Below, one piece after another: positions 21,424 through 32,436 of a stretch of 64,000 nt of DNA; positions within the stretch are counted from its first letter, which is position 1, and each line of letters starts with the position of its first letter. The stretch lies in NCBI GenBank assembly GCA_963693285.1, contig OY848917.1, positions 24,234,245 to 24,298,244 of the forward strand, written 5' to 3'. Origin of the DNA: Xestospongia muta. Taxonomy: Eukaryota > Porifera > Demospongiae > Haplosclerida > Petrosiidae. A model generated the notes under the pieces. It was not told the DNA's origin, did not search any database, and saw only the letters and a program-made list of their open reading frames with translations. Both the position numbers and the translations under genes were made by a program.

Positions 21424-21660
21424 CTAATAATTAACAGAATATAAATAAATATTTTTAACTCTTAGTTATCTAGAGGAGGAGGAAGAGGAGTAGACATGAA
21501 TGTAAGTATAGAACTACTAGAAGATGAAAAATGCGTACTAGTTGTCAAAGGGTATGAAGTTGTAAATTCCATGTCCACATAAACCATTTAAATTGATTAT
21601 ATATTATACATTTTAACAGCTATGACAAAAATATTGTATGAACTTCTGATTTTGCCTTAC

Positions 21661-21765
21661 CAAATGTATCAGTTGGTGTAGGTGAAACTATAGAACAACT
21701 TAAAGAACATAATAAACTTGTTGTAAGATCTGTACTACTTATCAAAGGGGATGTAGTTACAAATT
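21661..21765 (-). CDS. Ser/Thr-rich linker exon
   Basis: 35 codons, phase 1, ending SCSIVSPTPTDTFG, donor TTTG/GTAAGG. Confidence 0.6.
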
Positions 21766-22140
21766 CTGTGTATACGTAAAAATAGCAATAAAATTGATAA
21801 GATATAAAAGATAAATTAATCCCAATCATCACATCAGTAACTAAATATGCTACTACTTTACACATTAACAGTTAGGAAGAATTATTTAATAATTACTAGA
21901 ATAAAATAATTAATCCATGTGATCCTAAAAGTAAACGTAAGAGAAATTATTGTGAGGTGGCTTGCAATGCAAAAGCATATATTAGCTGCTATAACAGTTA
22001 AGATATTTCATTATAAAATACATTTTAAAGCATTTACATTAGCTTTCCAAAAACATTTTCAAAGGTTGGATCTTAACTATTTTCTTGTGATTGCTATTAT
22101 TACCCTTTTAGCATTGTATAAACCTCTGATTTTATCTTAC

Positions 22141-22332
22141 CAAGTATAGCAGTTGGAGTAACTATAGGAGAGGAAAAAGGAACAGGATAACAACCAATAT
22201 CATCTATATCACTACAACAATCATTGTTAGAGTAACAGTGTTGATCACAATAGCAATCTATAGTGGCACAGGTTGCTGATGGGGGTCTTGTACAACATCC
22301 AAAATAGCCAAGATTAAGTGCCTTACATGAAC
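22141..22332 (-). CDS. SMB-like exon, type A2
   Basis: 64 codons, phase 1, ten cysteines; nearly identical to 20821 except for the tail (VPFSSPIVTPTAILG). Confidence 0.8.
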
Positions 22333-22572
22333 CTAAAATGAACATTATATAAACGAATTATTTTAATTCATAATTATCTAGAGTAACAGGTGTGGGACCA
22401 ACTATAGAACCACTTATAGAAAATGCAAAAATTGCTAGAAAATGTGCACTACATGTCAAATGTTATGGAGTTTTAAATTCTGTGTTCACATAAAGAAATA
22501 CAATTAATTATATATTATAAATTTATAAAAGCTCTGACTAATGTATTGTAAGATTGTATGATTTTGTCTTAC

Positions 22573-22737
22573 CAAGTGTTTTATTTAATGGATGACAACC
22601 AATATCAGCTATGTCACTACAACAATCATTATTAGAGTAACACAAGAAATCACAATAGCAATCTTTATTTTTACAATTTGGTGACAGGGGTGACAAACAA
22701 CATCCAGAATAGCTGAGATTAAGTGCCTTACATGAAC
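22573..22737 (-). CDS. SMB-like exon, type A1
   Basis: 55 codons, phase 1, GSCKALNLSYSGCC, CKNKDCYCDFLC, DCCSDIADIGC. Very close to 11881, with closely similar introns around it. Confidence 0.8.
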
Positions 22738-22975
22738 CTAAAACTGACATAATATAAACAAACTATTTTAATTCATTGTTATCTAGAGTAGAAGAGGAGG
22801 AGATATAGATGTAACTATAGAACTACTAGATGATGAAAAATGTGTACTAATTGTCAAATGGTATGAAGTTGTAATTTCTGTGTCCACATAAACAAGTTAA
22901 ATTCATTATATAGTATAAATTTTATAAATAGTTATGACGAATATATTGTATGAGCCTATGATTTTGCCTTCCAGG

Positions 22976-23012
22976 TGCATCAGTTGGTGTAGGTGAAATT
23001 ATAGAACTACTT
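22976..23012 (-). pseudogene. Linker exon cut by an insertion
   Basis: Matches 12281-12317, then the homology stops abruptly where unrelated sequence begins. The donor is also damaged (the plus strand reads CCTTCC instead of CCTTACC). Confidence 0.65.
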
Positions 23013-23530
23013 ATAACACAAATTATTCTTCATGAACATAATTATAACACTGAATTCAAGGCAAATAAAATGGCGTCTTCAGGATAGGCCACTTCCAAGC
23101 ACTGCAAAATATATTTTTATTTGTTAAATCTAAGAGAGAATGCCTCATATAAAATCATCGGTTTCTGTTTTTTTCAGCTTTATGTTTGTTAGTTGCATAT
23201 TATTCAGAAATATTATGTTGTTTTCCCTCAATAGATAAAGTTAGCTTTTGTTTTGCATGATAAGCCAGTTTGAAACAGTTTATACAAGCAGTGGTACTAG
23301 TAATAGAGAAATCAGTCTTAAAGGAAGTACAAGTTGTTCATACAACTGGTATATAATAGTGCGCTCAGTTCATATTGGAAGAGGTGTAACATCAATGAAC
23401 TGAATATCACAATAGCTTCAAGTTCTACTTATTATTTTTTATTGTTTTAAATTGATTGTTAACTCCTCCTTAACTTAACTTCTTAACTGCTCCCAATAAA
23501 ACATCACCTCATTCTACACTCTGTTTATGT
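23013..23530. repeat. Inserted dispersed repeat, inverted copy at 28.1 kb
   Basis: Sequence foreign to the array. Its part at 23270-23410 is the reverse complement of 28140-28262: both contain CAGTGGTA, 'gatagagaaatcac'-like and 'actggtatataatagtgc' segments. No coding frame was recognised. It sits inside a linker exon. Confidence 0.65.
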
Positions 23531-23654
23531 CATTATAAAAATACATTTTAAAGCATTTACATTAATGTTCCAAAAACAATTGGATCTTAAACATTTTCCT
23601 GTGATTGCTATTAATAGCCTTTTAGCATTAAGTGAACTTCTGATTTTGTCTTAC

Positions 23655-23846
23655 CAAGTATAGCAGTTGGAGTAACTATAGGAGAGGAAGAAGGAACAGG
23701 ATAACAACCAATATCATCTATATCACTACAACAATCATTATTAGAATGACAAGTTTGATCACAATGGCAATCTAAACTGATGCAACTTTGTGTCCGTGAT
23801 GCCACACAACATCCAGAATAGTTGAGATTGAGTGCCTTACATGAAC
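23655..23846 (-). CDS. SMB-like exon, type A2
   Basis: 64 codons, phase 1. The track of cysteines CC-CISLDCHCDQTC-DCCSDIDDIGC is complete. Close to 20023, sharing the flanking introns as well. Confidence 0.8.
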
Positions 23847-24086
23847 CTAAAATGAACCAAATATAAACAAAATTATTTTAATTAATAGTTATCTTGAGTA
23901 ACAACTAACTATAGAAACATTTAAAGAAGGTACAAAAATTGTTGGGAAATGTGTACTACATGTCAAATGTTATGGAGTTTTAAATTCTGTGACCAAATAA
24001 AAATGCATTTGTTCATATATAATATAAATTTATAAAAGCTGTGACTAACAAATTAAGAACAAATTAATTTAATAATGTTCACTTAC

Positions 24087-24191
24087 CTGGAGGAAAAGGT
24101 GGTGTAGGTGTAATTATAGAACCACTTAAAAAAGATGAAGAACTTTTTGGAAGATGTGTACTACTTGTCAAAGGATATAGAGTTTTGGATT
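24087..24191 (-). CDS. Ser/Thr-rich linker exon
   Basis: 35 codons, phase 1, ending SGSIITPTPPFPPG, donor CCAG/GTAAGTG. Confidence 0.65.
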
Positions 24192-24441
24192 CTGTGTCTA
24201 TATAATAATGGTAATGAAATTGAAATCATGTGAGAAATCAACTAATTACATCTATCAACATCAAATAGTCATAATCATTAAACCAATAATACCTATTCTA
24301 TACTTTACACGTGAACTATTAAGAAAAAACCTTTATTATTATATGATAATTTTGTGAGAATTTGCAAAAACCATATCGTTTAAAAATTATTTTTCATATA
24401 ACTGTGAGTAATATTTGCATGTCCTTCTGACTTTGTCTTAC

Positions 24442-24627
24442 CAAGTGTATCAGTTGGTGTAGGTGAAATTATAGTAGCAGAATGACAACCAATATCACCA
24501 ATATCACTACAACAATCATTAAAAATGTAACAGTCTTGATCACAATAGCATCCATTATGACTGCAAGTTGATGACTTGAACCATAAACAACATCCATAAT
24601 ACTTCAGATTAAGTGCCAAACATGAGC
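24442..24627 (-). CDS. SMB-like exon, type B, short tail
   Basis: 62 codons, phase 1, ten cysteines. The Ser run after GCHSA is deleted, leaving TIISPTPTDTLG. Confidence 0.8.
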
Positions 24628-24675
24628 CTAAAGTTAATATAATAAGAACAAATTAATTTAATTATGTTCACTTAC

Positions 24676-24777
24676 CTGGAGGAACAGTTGGTATAGGTGT
24701 AACTATAGAGCCATTTAAAGAAGATGAACTTTTTGAAAGATGTGTACTACTTGTCAAAGGGTAAAGAGTTTTAGATT
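24676..24777 (-). CDS. Ser/Thr-rich linker exon
   Basis: 34 codons, phase 1, ending GSIVTPIPTVPPG. Confidence 0.65.
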
Positions 24778-24995
24778 CTGTGTCTATATAACAATGGCAT
24801 TAAATTAAAATAATGTAAGAGATTAACTAATCATAATCATCACTCAGTAATACATATGCTATAGTTTACACATAAACTATTATTACATATATAATAATTT
24901 TGTGAGAATTAGCTAAAAGCTTATTTTGTTTAAAATTTCATATTTTTATAAAATCTGTGACTTATGTATTTTATGTCCTTCTGATTTTATCTTAC

Positions 24996-25193
24996 CATGT
25001 GTATTATTTGGAGTAGGTGAAACTATAGGAGAAGAAGAAGTAGAAGGATGACAACCAATATCACCAATATCACTACAACAATCATTAAAAATGTGACAGC
25101 CCTGATCACAATAGCATCCATTATGGCTGCAAGTTGGTGACTTGGACCATGAACAACATCCAGAATAGTTCAGACTAAGTGCCAAACATGAGC
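24996..25193 (-). CDS. SMB-like exon, type B
   Basis: 66 codons, phase 1, ten cysteines. Together with its linker and neighbour (25242-25763) it repeats the 18817-19584 block at high similarity, introns included. Confidence 0.8.
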
Positions 25194-25241
25194 CTAAAAC
25201 TAACATAATATGAACAAATGAATTTAATAATGTTTACTTAC

Positions 25242-25340
25242 CTGGAGTGACAGGTGTAGATGTAACTATAGAACCACTTAAAGAAGATGAACTTTTTGGA
25301 AGATGTGTACTACTTGTCAGAGGGTATAGAATTGTAGATT
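25242..25340 (-). CDS. Ser/Thr-rich linker exon
   Basis: 33 codons, phase 1, almost identical to 19063-19161. Confidence 0.65.
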
Positions 25341-25565
25341 CTGTGTCTATAACAATGGCATTAAAATGAAATTATGTAAGCAATCAACTAATTATAATTA
25401 TCACTCAGTAATACATATATACTTACACACGAACTGTTAGAAATAAATCATTATTATTATATAATAATTTTGTGAGAATTAGCTAAAGATATATTTTGTT
25501 TAAGATTTCATATTTTTATAAAATCTGTGACTAATGTATTTCATGTCTGTCTGATTTTGTCCTAC

Positions 25566-25763
25566 CAAGTGTATCAGTTAGAGTAGGTGAAATTATAGGA
25601 GAGGAAGAAGTAGCAAGATGACAACCAATGCCACCAATATCACTACAACAATCATTCAAAATATGACAGTTTTGATCACAATAACATCCATTATTGTAGC
25701 AAGTTGGTGACTTGGACCATGAACAACATCCAGAATAGTTCAGATTAAGTGCCAAACATGAGC
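25566..25763 (-). CDS. SMB-like exon, type B, 5'-most
   Basis: 66 codons, phase 1, ten cysteines (CYNNGCYCDQNC, NDCCSDIGGIGC). First SMB-like exon in the direction of transcription. Confidence 0.8.
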
Positions 25764-25811
25764 CTAGCGTTAACATAATAAGAACAAATTAATTTAATAG
25801 TGTTCACTTAC

Positions 25812-25922
25812 CTGTAGGAACAGTTGGTATAGATGTAACTATAGAACCACTTAAAGAAGATGAAGAACTTGTTGGAAGATGTGTACTACTTGTCATTGGG
25901 TATGGAGTTATAGATTTTGTGT
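25812..25922 (-). CDS. Ser/Thr-rich linker exon, 5'-most
   Basis: 37 codons, phase 1, donor ACAG/GTAAGTG, ending SGSIVTSIPTVPTG. It links the Cys-rich exon at 26279 to the SMB-like series. Confidence 0.6.
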
Positions 25923-26278
25923 CTATATAACAATAGCAATAAAATTGATACAATGTAAGAGACAAGTTGATCACAATCATTACATCAGTAACTAAATATG
26001 CTACTACTTTACACATGAACTGTTAGAATAAATCTTTGCAATTATATAATAATTTTGTCAGAATTAAGATTAAACCAGTTTATTAAACTAATTGCATTAG
26101 CATTAAACAAAACATTAGCAAAAACAGGAATTAAAACCAATTTTGACCGTAGTATGACTAACATAAGAGAAATCATGTTGAGATGATATTCAATGCAAAA
26201 GCAAATAAAACAAGATGATTAAAAAATCATCCAAATTCTGAAAAAATGCTAATACTTAAAGTTTATTATAAGGTAGCA

Positions 26279-26442
26279 AGAACTCACCACAATCATTTGT
26301 GACTTCATTGTTTCCAATAAAATATCTTAGAGAACAATTTTCACACTCATCCGGATAACAAAACTCATCAGGATAATTAGTACAAACACTTCTATTACAA
26401 ATATCTGAACTAAAATTGTTTATTGGTTGACCAAATGAAGAG
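26279..26442 (-). CDS. Cys-rich exon (C-x-NYPD-C-x-PDEC-x2-C module)
   Basis: Between a CACATAG acceptor and a TTGTG/GTGAG donor the minus strand encodes a Cys-rich segment: ICNRSVCTNYPDEFC, then PDECENC, LRYFIGNNEVTNDC. The spacing resembles small 'CxxYP...C..D.C..C..RF..NG.EVT..C' modules seen in secreted proteins of sponges and cnidarians; I cannot name the family. The remnant at 17045 shows it was part of the duplicated unit. Boundaries are approximate. Confidence 0.55.
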
Positions 26443-26550
26443 TCTATGTGTAAAATGTAAAATATTGAAAGCATAATTATGAAGAAATAATGATATACAT
26501 GTATGGATATTGTTATAAATATTAAAACATTTCTACAATATATAACTCAC

Positions 26551-26709
26551 TACAAAGATCAATGCATTCATTAAGAGTCCAAAATTGATTTTTATTTCCA
26601 TGACAACGACTATAAATGAACAATTCACATTGACTTGAATTGGTGTTAAGAAACCAGCGTTGAATTATATTTTTACATAATCCAACTTTAAGAGGTAGAT
26701 GACAAATAA
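26551..26709 (-). CDS. Kunitz-type inhibitor domain exon
   Basis: A 53-codon exon, phase 1 at both ends (acceptor TTTTTTAG, donor TGTA/GTGAG). The six cysteines have Kunitz spacing: C-x8-C (ICHLPLKVGLC), then C-x3-C with NECIDLC at the end. Between them the aromatic and Gly/Asn landmarks are recognisable: QRWFLN, CELFIYSRCHGNKNQFWT. The residue after the second Cys is Lys, the usual P1 position for trypsin-like proteases. Kunitz domains are reversible serine protease inhibitors or binding modules. It has no stop and lies between a decayed IgGFc-binding domain and the Cys-rich exon, so it may be an exon of the same mosaic gene. Confidence 0.8.
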
Positions 26710-26825
26710 CTAAAAAATTATAATGAGTTTATTGTATTTTAATTGTAAAAATAATTTTAAAATTTCTAAATGATATCATAGCCTTAACTTACATAATAAA
26801 ATAATTATTTTTGTAAAGTAAGTAC

Positions 26826-28010
26826 TATTGCTTCTCAGACTGTTAATTGGATTAAACTTCATGCCTCCAACATAACTGTGCCCCATATATGCTCTCCAAC
26901 CATATATAGAGACAAACAATTTACTGTTTGGGTTAGGATGTGCTACCCTATTGGTACCACTAAAAATGTTGAATAGCCATACCCACAGACAAGACCATCT
27001 AAAGCATATATTAGAACCCATAGTAGATTGGTAAGAACATTGTTGATCAATAAAGTCTGATATAAGTAAGCATCATTTGGTACAACCACACAATATAAAC
27101 TAGCACCACTTGACAATGATTCAGAGAACTGGATGGAGTGTTCATATTGTTCTATTGGTGGTACTGTGTTAAGGGAAGGGTCACCAAAGATGCCACCAGC
27201 ATATTGTCTACTAACACCAATTTGAGCAACATAGATTGCTTGATCAGAGATAATACTACAGTATACATTGTTAGCTGTGTAAAACTAATTGGTGTTGTTC
27301 ACATTAAATGATTCATTCTGCTCAGAAATTCTTACAATAGGTTTTGACTGCACTTTTTTATTGATAGTAATAATCACTTTGTAACTTTGTACATTACTTC
27401 GACCTATGTGTGGTGGTGATAGAAATGTCTTTCCCCATATTATTGTTGGTGTCAGTTGTGTAACAATTATGTCAGCATCAAAAGTCCCAGCTTAAACCTA
27501 GGCAACTTCATGTCCACTGATGATTGTGAGTGGCAGATATAAGTATGGTTCGAGTAATATCAATATGAGGCTTAAAAACAAAAAATGTCTGAAGTGAATA
27601 AAGAACAAAATTGAAGGATCGTCCAGCTAAAACAATTATATTAACAGAAGGACTGTCCTGAGGATCTGATAGGACAGTAATCTTATTGTTTGGAATGATA
27701 GTCACACTACTGTTATTGAGACAACCAATAATCATGAACTGACTTGTTTGATCACTCCAACCTAATGTAGACACAACATAGTATGTCTATTGAGTTGTTG
27801 GCTGTTTATTGCGTGGATGAACTAGATAAGACATGAAAAGTCATGGAATAACTTATTTTGGTTCTGTGTCTAGAGAGTAAACTTTAAGTCATTTTCTCCT
27901 CCAGGAATAGGTATTATCTAACACTTCATAACTTGTTGACATAGTGGCTTTATGAGGGTTGTGATAACTAGTTGTACCCATATATGAGAAGTTGTTGAAA
28001 GTAACAGTTA
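26826..28010 (-). pseudogene. IgGFc-binding domain, decayed copy
   Basis: Co-linear with the intact exon at 17.2-18.5 kb from about residue 60 to the end: 'SYEVLDNTYSWRR', VSTLGWSDQTSQFMIIGC, and NGKLFVSIYGW-like sequence. An in-frame stop replaces a residue where the intact copy has KTNW. Several frameshifts occur (near 26960, 27290, 27500 and 27830), and the N-terminal 55 or so residues are absent at the junction near 28010. Confidence 0.8.
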
Positions 28011-28014
28011 TTCA

Positions 28015-28270
28015 AATGTAATTTCTACTGTAATACCTGCTATTATGTAGCACATATATACCAGATTATATAAAACAACTAATGTAGTATACGGTCTTTA
28101 AACAACAGTATCCATATTGTTATTGTACTCAATTTATTGATGGCACACCACTTCTAATATCAAATGAGTGCACTATTATATACCAGTTTCATGAGCAGCT
28201 TGCTTTTCTTTAAGAGTGATTTCTCTATCACAATTACCACTGCTAGTATAAACTACTTAAAACAGGATCA
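28015..28270. repeat. Dispersed repeat, inverted relative to 23.0-23.5 kb
   Basis: Reverse-complement match to 23270-23410. Here it lies at the broken 5' end of the decayed IgGFc-binding domain. Confidence 0.55.
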
Positions 28271-29470
28271 CCATTCAATACAACAGTTAATGTCCATTGT
28301 TTAATAGAACGTCTCCATTTCTGCAAATTTGCACATTATTCATAGTCTTGTTAAAATCTTTGGAGATTAAAAAAGAGGACTCATTTTCTGTTTAACAATG
28401 TAATTATCAAGAGGACAGTAACAGTTGCAATCTTAATTATAATAACCCTTGTCATCTCAGTAGTGGTTTAGTGGCAGTTTCTTTCACAAGATGACAATAT
28501 GAAATAGTCTGATCAAGTAAAAAATGATATTGCAGACTATTTTAATAATTGTAGTCTTTCAAGATTCCTCTCCACTAAACTGGTGGATATCAAATTGATT
28601 TAATTTCCATATATTAATAATTGTGTAATCATCAATTGTTTAATTTTTGTAATTAAATTTTAACACTTCATTGATTGATTTGTTATGAAAACTACCTGTC
28701 AATTACTGGTTAGAGAAATTCCCTGGCTGTTCGTGCCGAAGTAAGTGTCCTGCAATGACTAAAATTCCACACAACTATATACTAATCATTCTATGTAACT
28801 TGTCATCTAGCAATCTCCTTGAAGTAACAAAAACTAGAATGATGAAGTGGCTTAAACACTTCCTACATTGAGTCATTTTAAAACATTACTAACACTCACT
28901 GCTCACTGTGTGGGCAAGTGTTATAGTACACATGTACTAGATTTGTGTGGTAAGTGTTGAAAAAGTTACTCTGAGTCTACAAAACTGTAACTTGACTGCC
29001 ACATCAATTATAGTTGAGCTGGCACTACCATGCTATTTTAACATCATCTACCAGCTGCATTGATTGCGAAAACCAAAGAAGTCCTTGTACAATCCTATTG
29101 CATATTTTATTCTAAGCATTTACTAGTAAGTTCTCTTGTAGTGGCAACATGGCAACTGCAAACATACTGACACCACATCAGAAACTGCAGCAAGGGTTCT
29201 GTATTTTAGTACTTTTCATCATTATTATCATAATCAAAAAACCTCCATATATGCCTCAAATAGGGATGATATTCATTTTTAACATGCTTTTCTATATTGA
29301 ATTTTACAGTTGCATATATATAATACTTTTATATTATATCTGCATGCTATATTCCAATAATAAATGAAATGCACTAAAGTGCCGAAACTCGCTGCAGTTT
29401 CTAAGTTAGGTAAAAATGCTATGCCAGCTTAGGCTCAGCTATGATGTTACTAGGTAGCATTACAAAAAAG
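28270..29470. other. Spacer, no gene seen
   Basis: AT-rich. A plus-strand frame at 29149-29367 has a hydrophobic stretch but no homology signal or splice context. No upstream signal-peptide exon for the array was recognised here. Confidence 0.45.
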
Positions 29471-29479
29471 TCTATTAAT

Positions 29480-30172
29480 ATTCAAATTATTGATGGATCA
29501 CGTGATGCACATTACAAACTGTTGTTTGATGACTCAGCTTTTCTCTTCAATCAAAGGGAAAAAAGGCTTTGTCGTTTACTGGGTACTTTGCACTCTGATT
29601 GACATGTCTGTGAAGCTGTAACTGAGTAAGTAATAGTATCATTCAATTGCCAAGCAAGATTAAGTGCTAGATTCGTGATGAACGTTTCTCTGAGCCTTTA
29701 CATGACTCTTTAAAAAGTTTCAATATTTCATATACAAAATTTATTGTAACTTGAAAATGAAGCATTCTTTGGAAACGTCCCGTACTACAAATATAAATCA
29801 ATATATTATCTATTAGTAGCAATTTTTCCAGTGCTTTGAGACGTTTCCTGAATGCATTACTTCGCTCCAAGTCCACAAAACACTTTTTAGAACTTTTCTA
29901 ACGACTGCTTCGACCAACGACCTTCTGTTTTGCTGATCCGTATTCATCTAAGATTCTCTACAGCATACTAAAAAATCTCCACATTAAGTTTTTACTTTTC
30001 GAGAAACGGCACTTGACCTCTGCAGCCTGTTAAAATGTTTCAGTTTTCCTTGACGATGTTCTTGATACTACTGTTGTGAAGTCCACATGTTTTTCTATTC
30101 ATTGCTAAACGTTGGTAGCTGCTAAGACTTCGCTTGCCAAGTTATAGAAGTTCAAATGTAACAGGCAGTGCA

Positions 30173-30271
<99 letters not shown>

Positions 30272-30330
30272 ACAGACTACAGTACCCTCGCTTTTTGCGC
30301 CCACGCACAGCGAGGTTAATAATTTTTATG
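29480..30330. repeat. Dispersed repeat family D, copy 2, with CA tract
   Basis: Longest copy: the shared core (29505-29620), then sequence matching 6780-7020, ending in a CA tract followed by 'actgacagactacagtaccc', which also ends the copy at 36.3 kb. Confidence 0.7.
30174..30269. repeat. (CA)n microsatellite
   Basis: About 48 CA dinucleotides with one AA interruption near 30232. Apparent Cys-Val or Thr-His frames across it are artefacts. Confidence 0.95.
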
Positions 30331-30829
30331 AGTTTAGGTGAATAGCTTCAGGACAACATTTTAACATAAAATCGTGAGCTAGAGTGATACCAAGTTAACT
30401 CTTTTGTCAAACATTTGACTCTTATATGAAGCAAATACTTTATATGTTGATGGAACCTTCCAGACATAACCTCAGCCATTTTATCGATCAACTCTTTACC
30501 ATTTACGCTTTTAAACATGGAAGACAATTTCCACTGTCAATGGTGTACCGTGTAGTTATTCTTATTTGCATTTGTAAAAATACAAAATAATAATCTATGT
30601 TTTGAACTTATCTATTCTGTGATAATGGCAGATTTAAGCTTGCTATAAATCAAGGAATGTATAGGATGCTATTTGGAGGTTTGAAATATGCTTAACTGGT
30701 TTTAGATAAACTTACTGTACTATAGCAGTGGAGTCTGATCCCAATGCCTGTGGTGGTGTTGGATAAGTATGTTATGATAAGTATTTTGCACAATCAGTCA
30801 GGAGATACAAGAGAAATTTCCAGAAATTG

Positions 30830-31140
30830 TTTGTTGATGGTACATACAACATTAATATTTGCATGGGAATGCCTTTGTACTGCTAAATGGTGAAGATGGA
30901 CTAGGACATGGTTGTAATATCTACTATGCAGCTATTGCACAAAAGAATGTGTCAAATTTGGAGAGGATAACAATGAAAAGTGGAATATAGTCCGCGTGAT
31001 TAATGTTGAAGATTTCTGTGAGTATAAGGTACTCAAACAAGAGTTTCCTGATGCAGTTCTACTATACTGCTATGGCATGTAATCAAAGCATTACAATATG
31101 GATAAGAGTAGCTGTGGCAAGTGTCGTCAGTAATTTGTCA
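30830..31140 (+). pseudogene. MULE/ZSWIM-type transposase fragment
   Basis: Plus-strand frames contain 'LLNGEDGLGHG', YYAAIAQ and EDFCEYKVLKQEFPDAVLL. These parallel the 'VSDKDFSES...FKKEFPNAALHICLFH' segment of the larger relic at 33.16-33.25 kb. It is short and broken by stops. Confidence 0.5.
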
Positions 31141-31149
31141 AATAGTTTA

Positions 31150-32430
31150 TGTAAGTAATCTGGAAGAATATGAAAACCAATAAGAAAACGTTTTAAATTC
31201 CATTAACAAGAATTTCAGATGCATTTACAAGCAATTGAGATAGCTGCAAGTCAAATTGGGTCACTTTTAAACATGTTCAGTCAATTTATTTTGCCAACAC
31301 TACTAATAATTAACTTGAAAGTCATAACCAAATGTTGTCCTTTCACAAGAGTCCTGCCTTGTACAATCCTAGTTGACCACTTAAGTCAACTGTAAAGATA
31401 TTGGCCTTGTTTATCGTGGAGATCCAATGGTATTTTGTAACATGTATTTTATAACATGTTTCCTTTCACTTGTGATAATTTAACAGCAGAAACCAAGTTG
31501 AAATCAAAATGGTACTGCGACAACTGTTTAGTAGATTGATCTGATCTAGTTTTACTAATGTAATTGTACTTAAGACGTTTATTGTTTAGTATATTATAAA
31601 CACAAACACTTTTGGTCGATATCATATAAGAGATGGGTGGAGACTAGTTTTTAACATCAATGTATATTCCATAGCTTTTGAATATATGCAAATTAATATG
31701 TCCGAGATTGAAATAAAGTGAAGAAGTATTATATAGTTTAGAACTGTTGCATTATAATATTGTGTACAGTTACTGCTGACAGTTTCAATTGCGAATCTGT
31801 ACTACTCTTTTTAATTATAAGAAGGTACGGTAGATACACGTGGTAAGAGGATGAGCAATATTTCATTTATTATAAATCAAGTTATGAACTAAGATTCTTT
31901 TTGTGAATGATTAACACTTATCACTATTTCATATGCTCACTCACTTACTTATGGTTTAGGATTTAGTTTTAAAAGATTTATAAAAAACATTTGCAACAAT
32001 TATGATAAAGCCATCCCCTTATTTTAACGCAGTGGCTATAGATTCGGCAGCTGAATCCAGAAGTCCGTTGAGTAAATAATCCTGCAGCTGGATGCAATAG
32101 TGAAATAAATAAAAATAGTGATAAATCTTGTGTGCTTTACCGTTGGAGGAAGGTTCTCCTCTAAATCCATTTGAAAGAGAAAGTGGCAGCATACGAGAAG
32201 GTGAAATCAGTTCAATTGAGTGACTGTGACTCAAAGACACTTCAGGCTCCCAGTAAAAGAATTCCACTTAAGGCCAAAAGCTAATCAAGACTTAGTTTAC
32301 TACTACATCAATCTTTCCTGTGTGTTTGGTGTTAAAAAGTATCAGGGTATAGGATAAGGAAAGAGACCTAAGCAGATGTCAGTACAGATACATTTGTGTA
32401 ATTTGTATAGTTATAAATGTTTTTTATAGT
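31150..32430. other. Spacer, no clear gene
   Basis: AT-rich. On the minus strand around 32140-32260 there is a Ser-rich open segment ending at a possible donor (AACG/GTAAAG), but no partner exon or family was recognised. Confidence 0.4.
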
Positions 32431-32436
32431 ACTATT

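Noticed and set aside
4103..25763. Cys-rich exons as secreted peptide toxins
   Set aside because: They have no individual signal peptides, start codons or stops; they are internal phase 1 exons with an SMB-like C-x-C-D...DCC core.
30105..30319. Cys-Val and Thr-His coding frames
   Set aside because: They are translations of a CA microsatellite.
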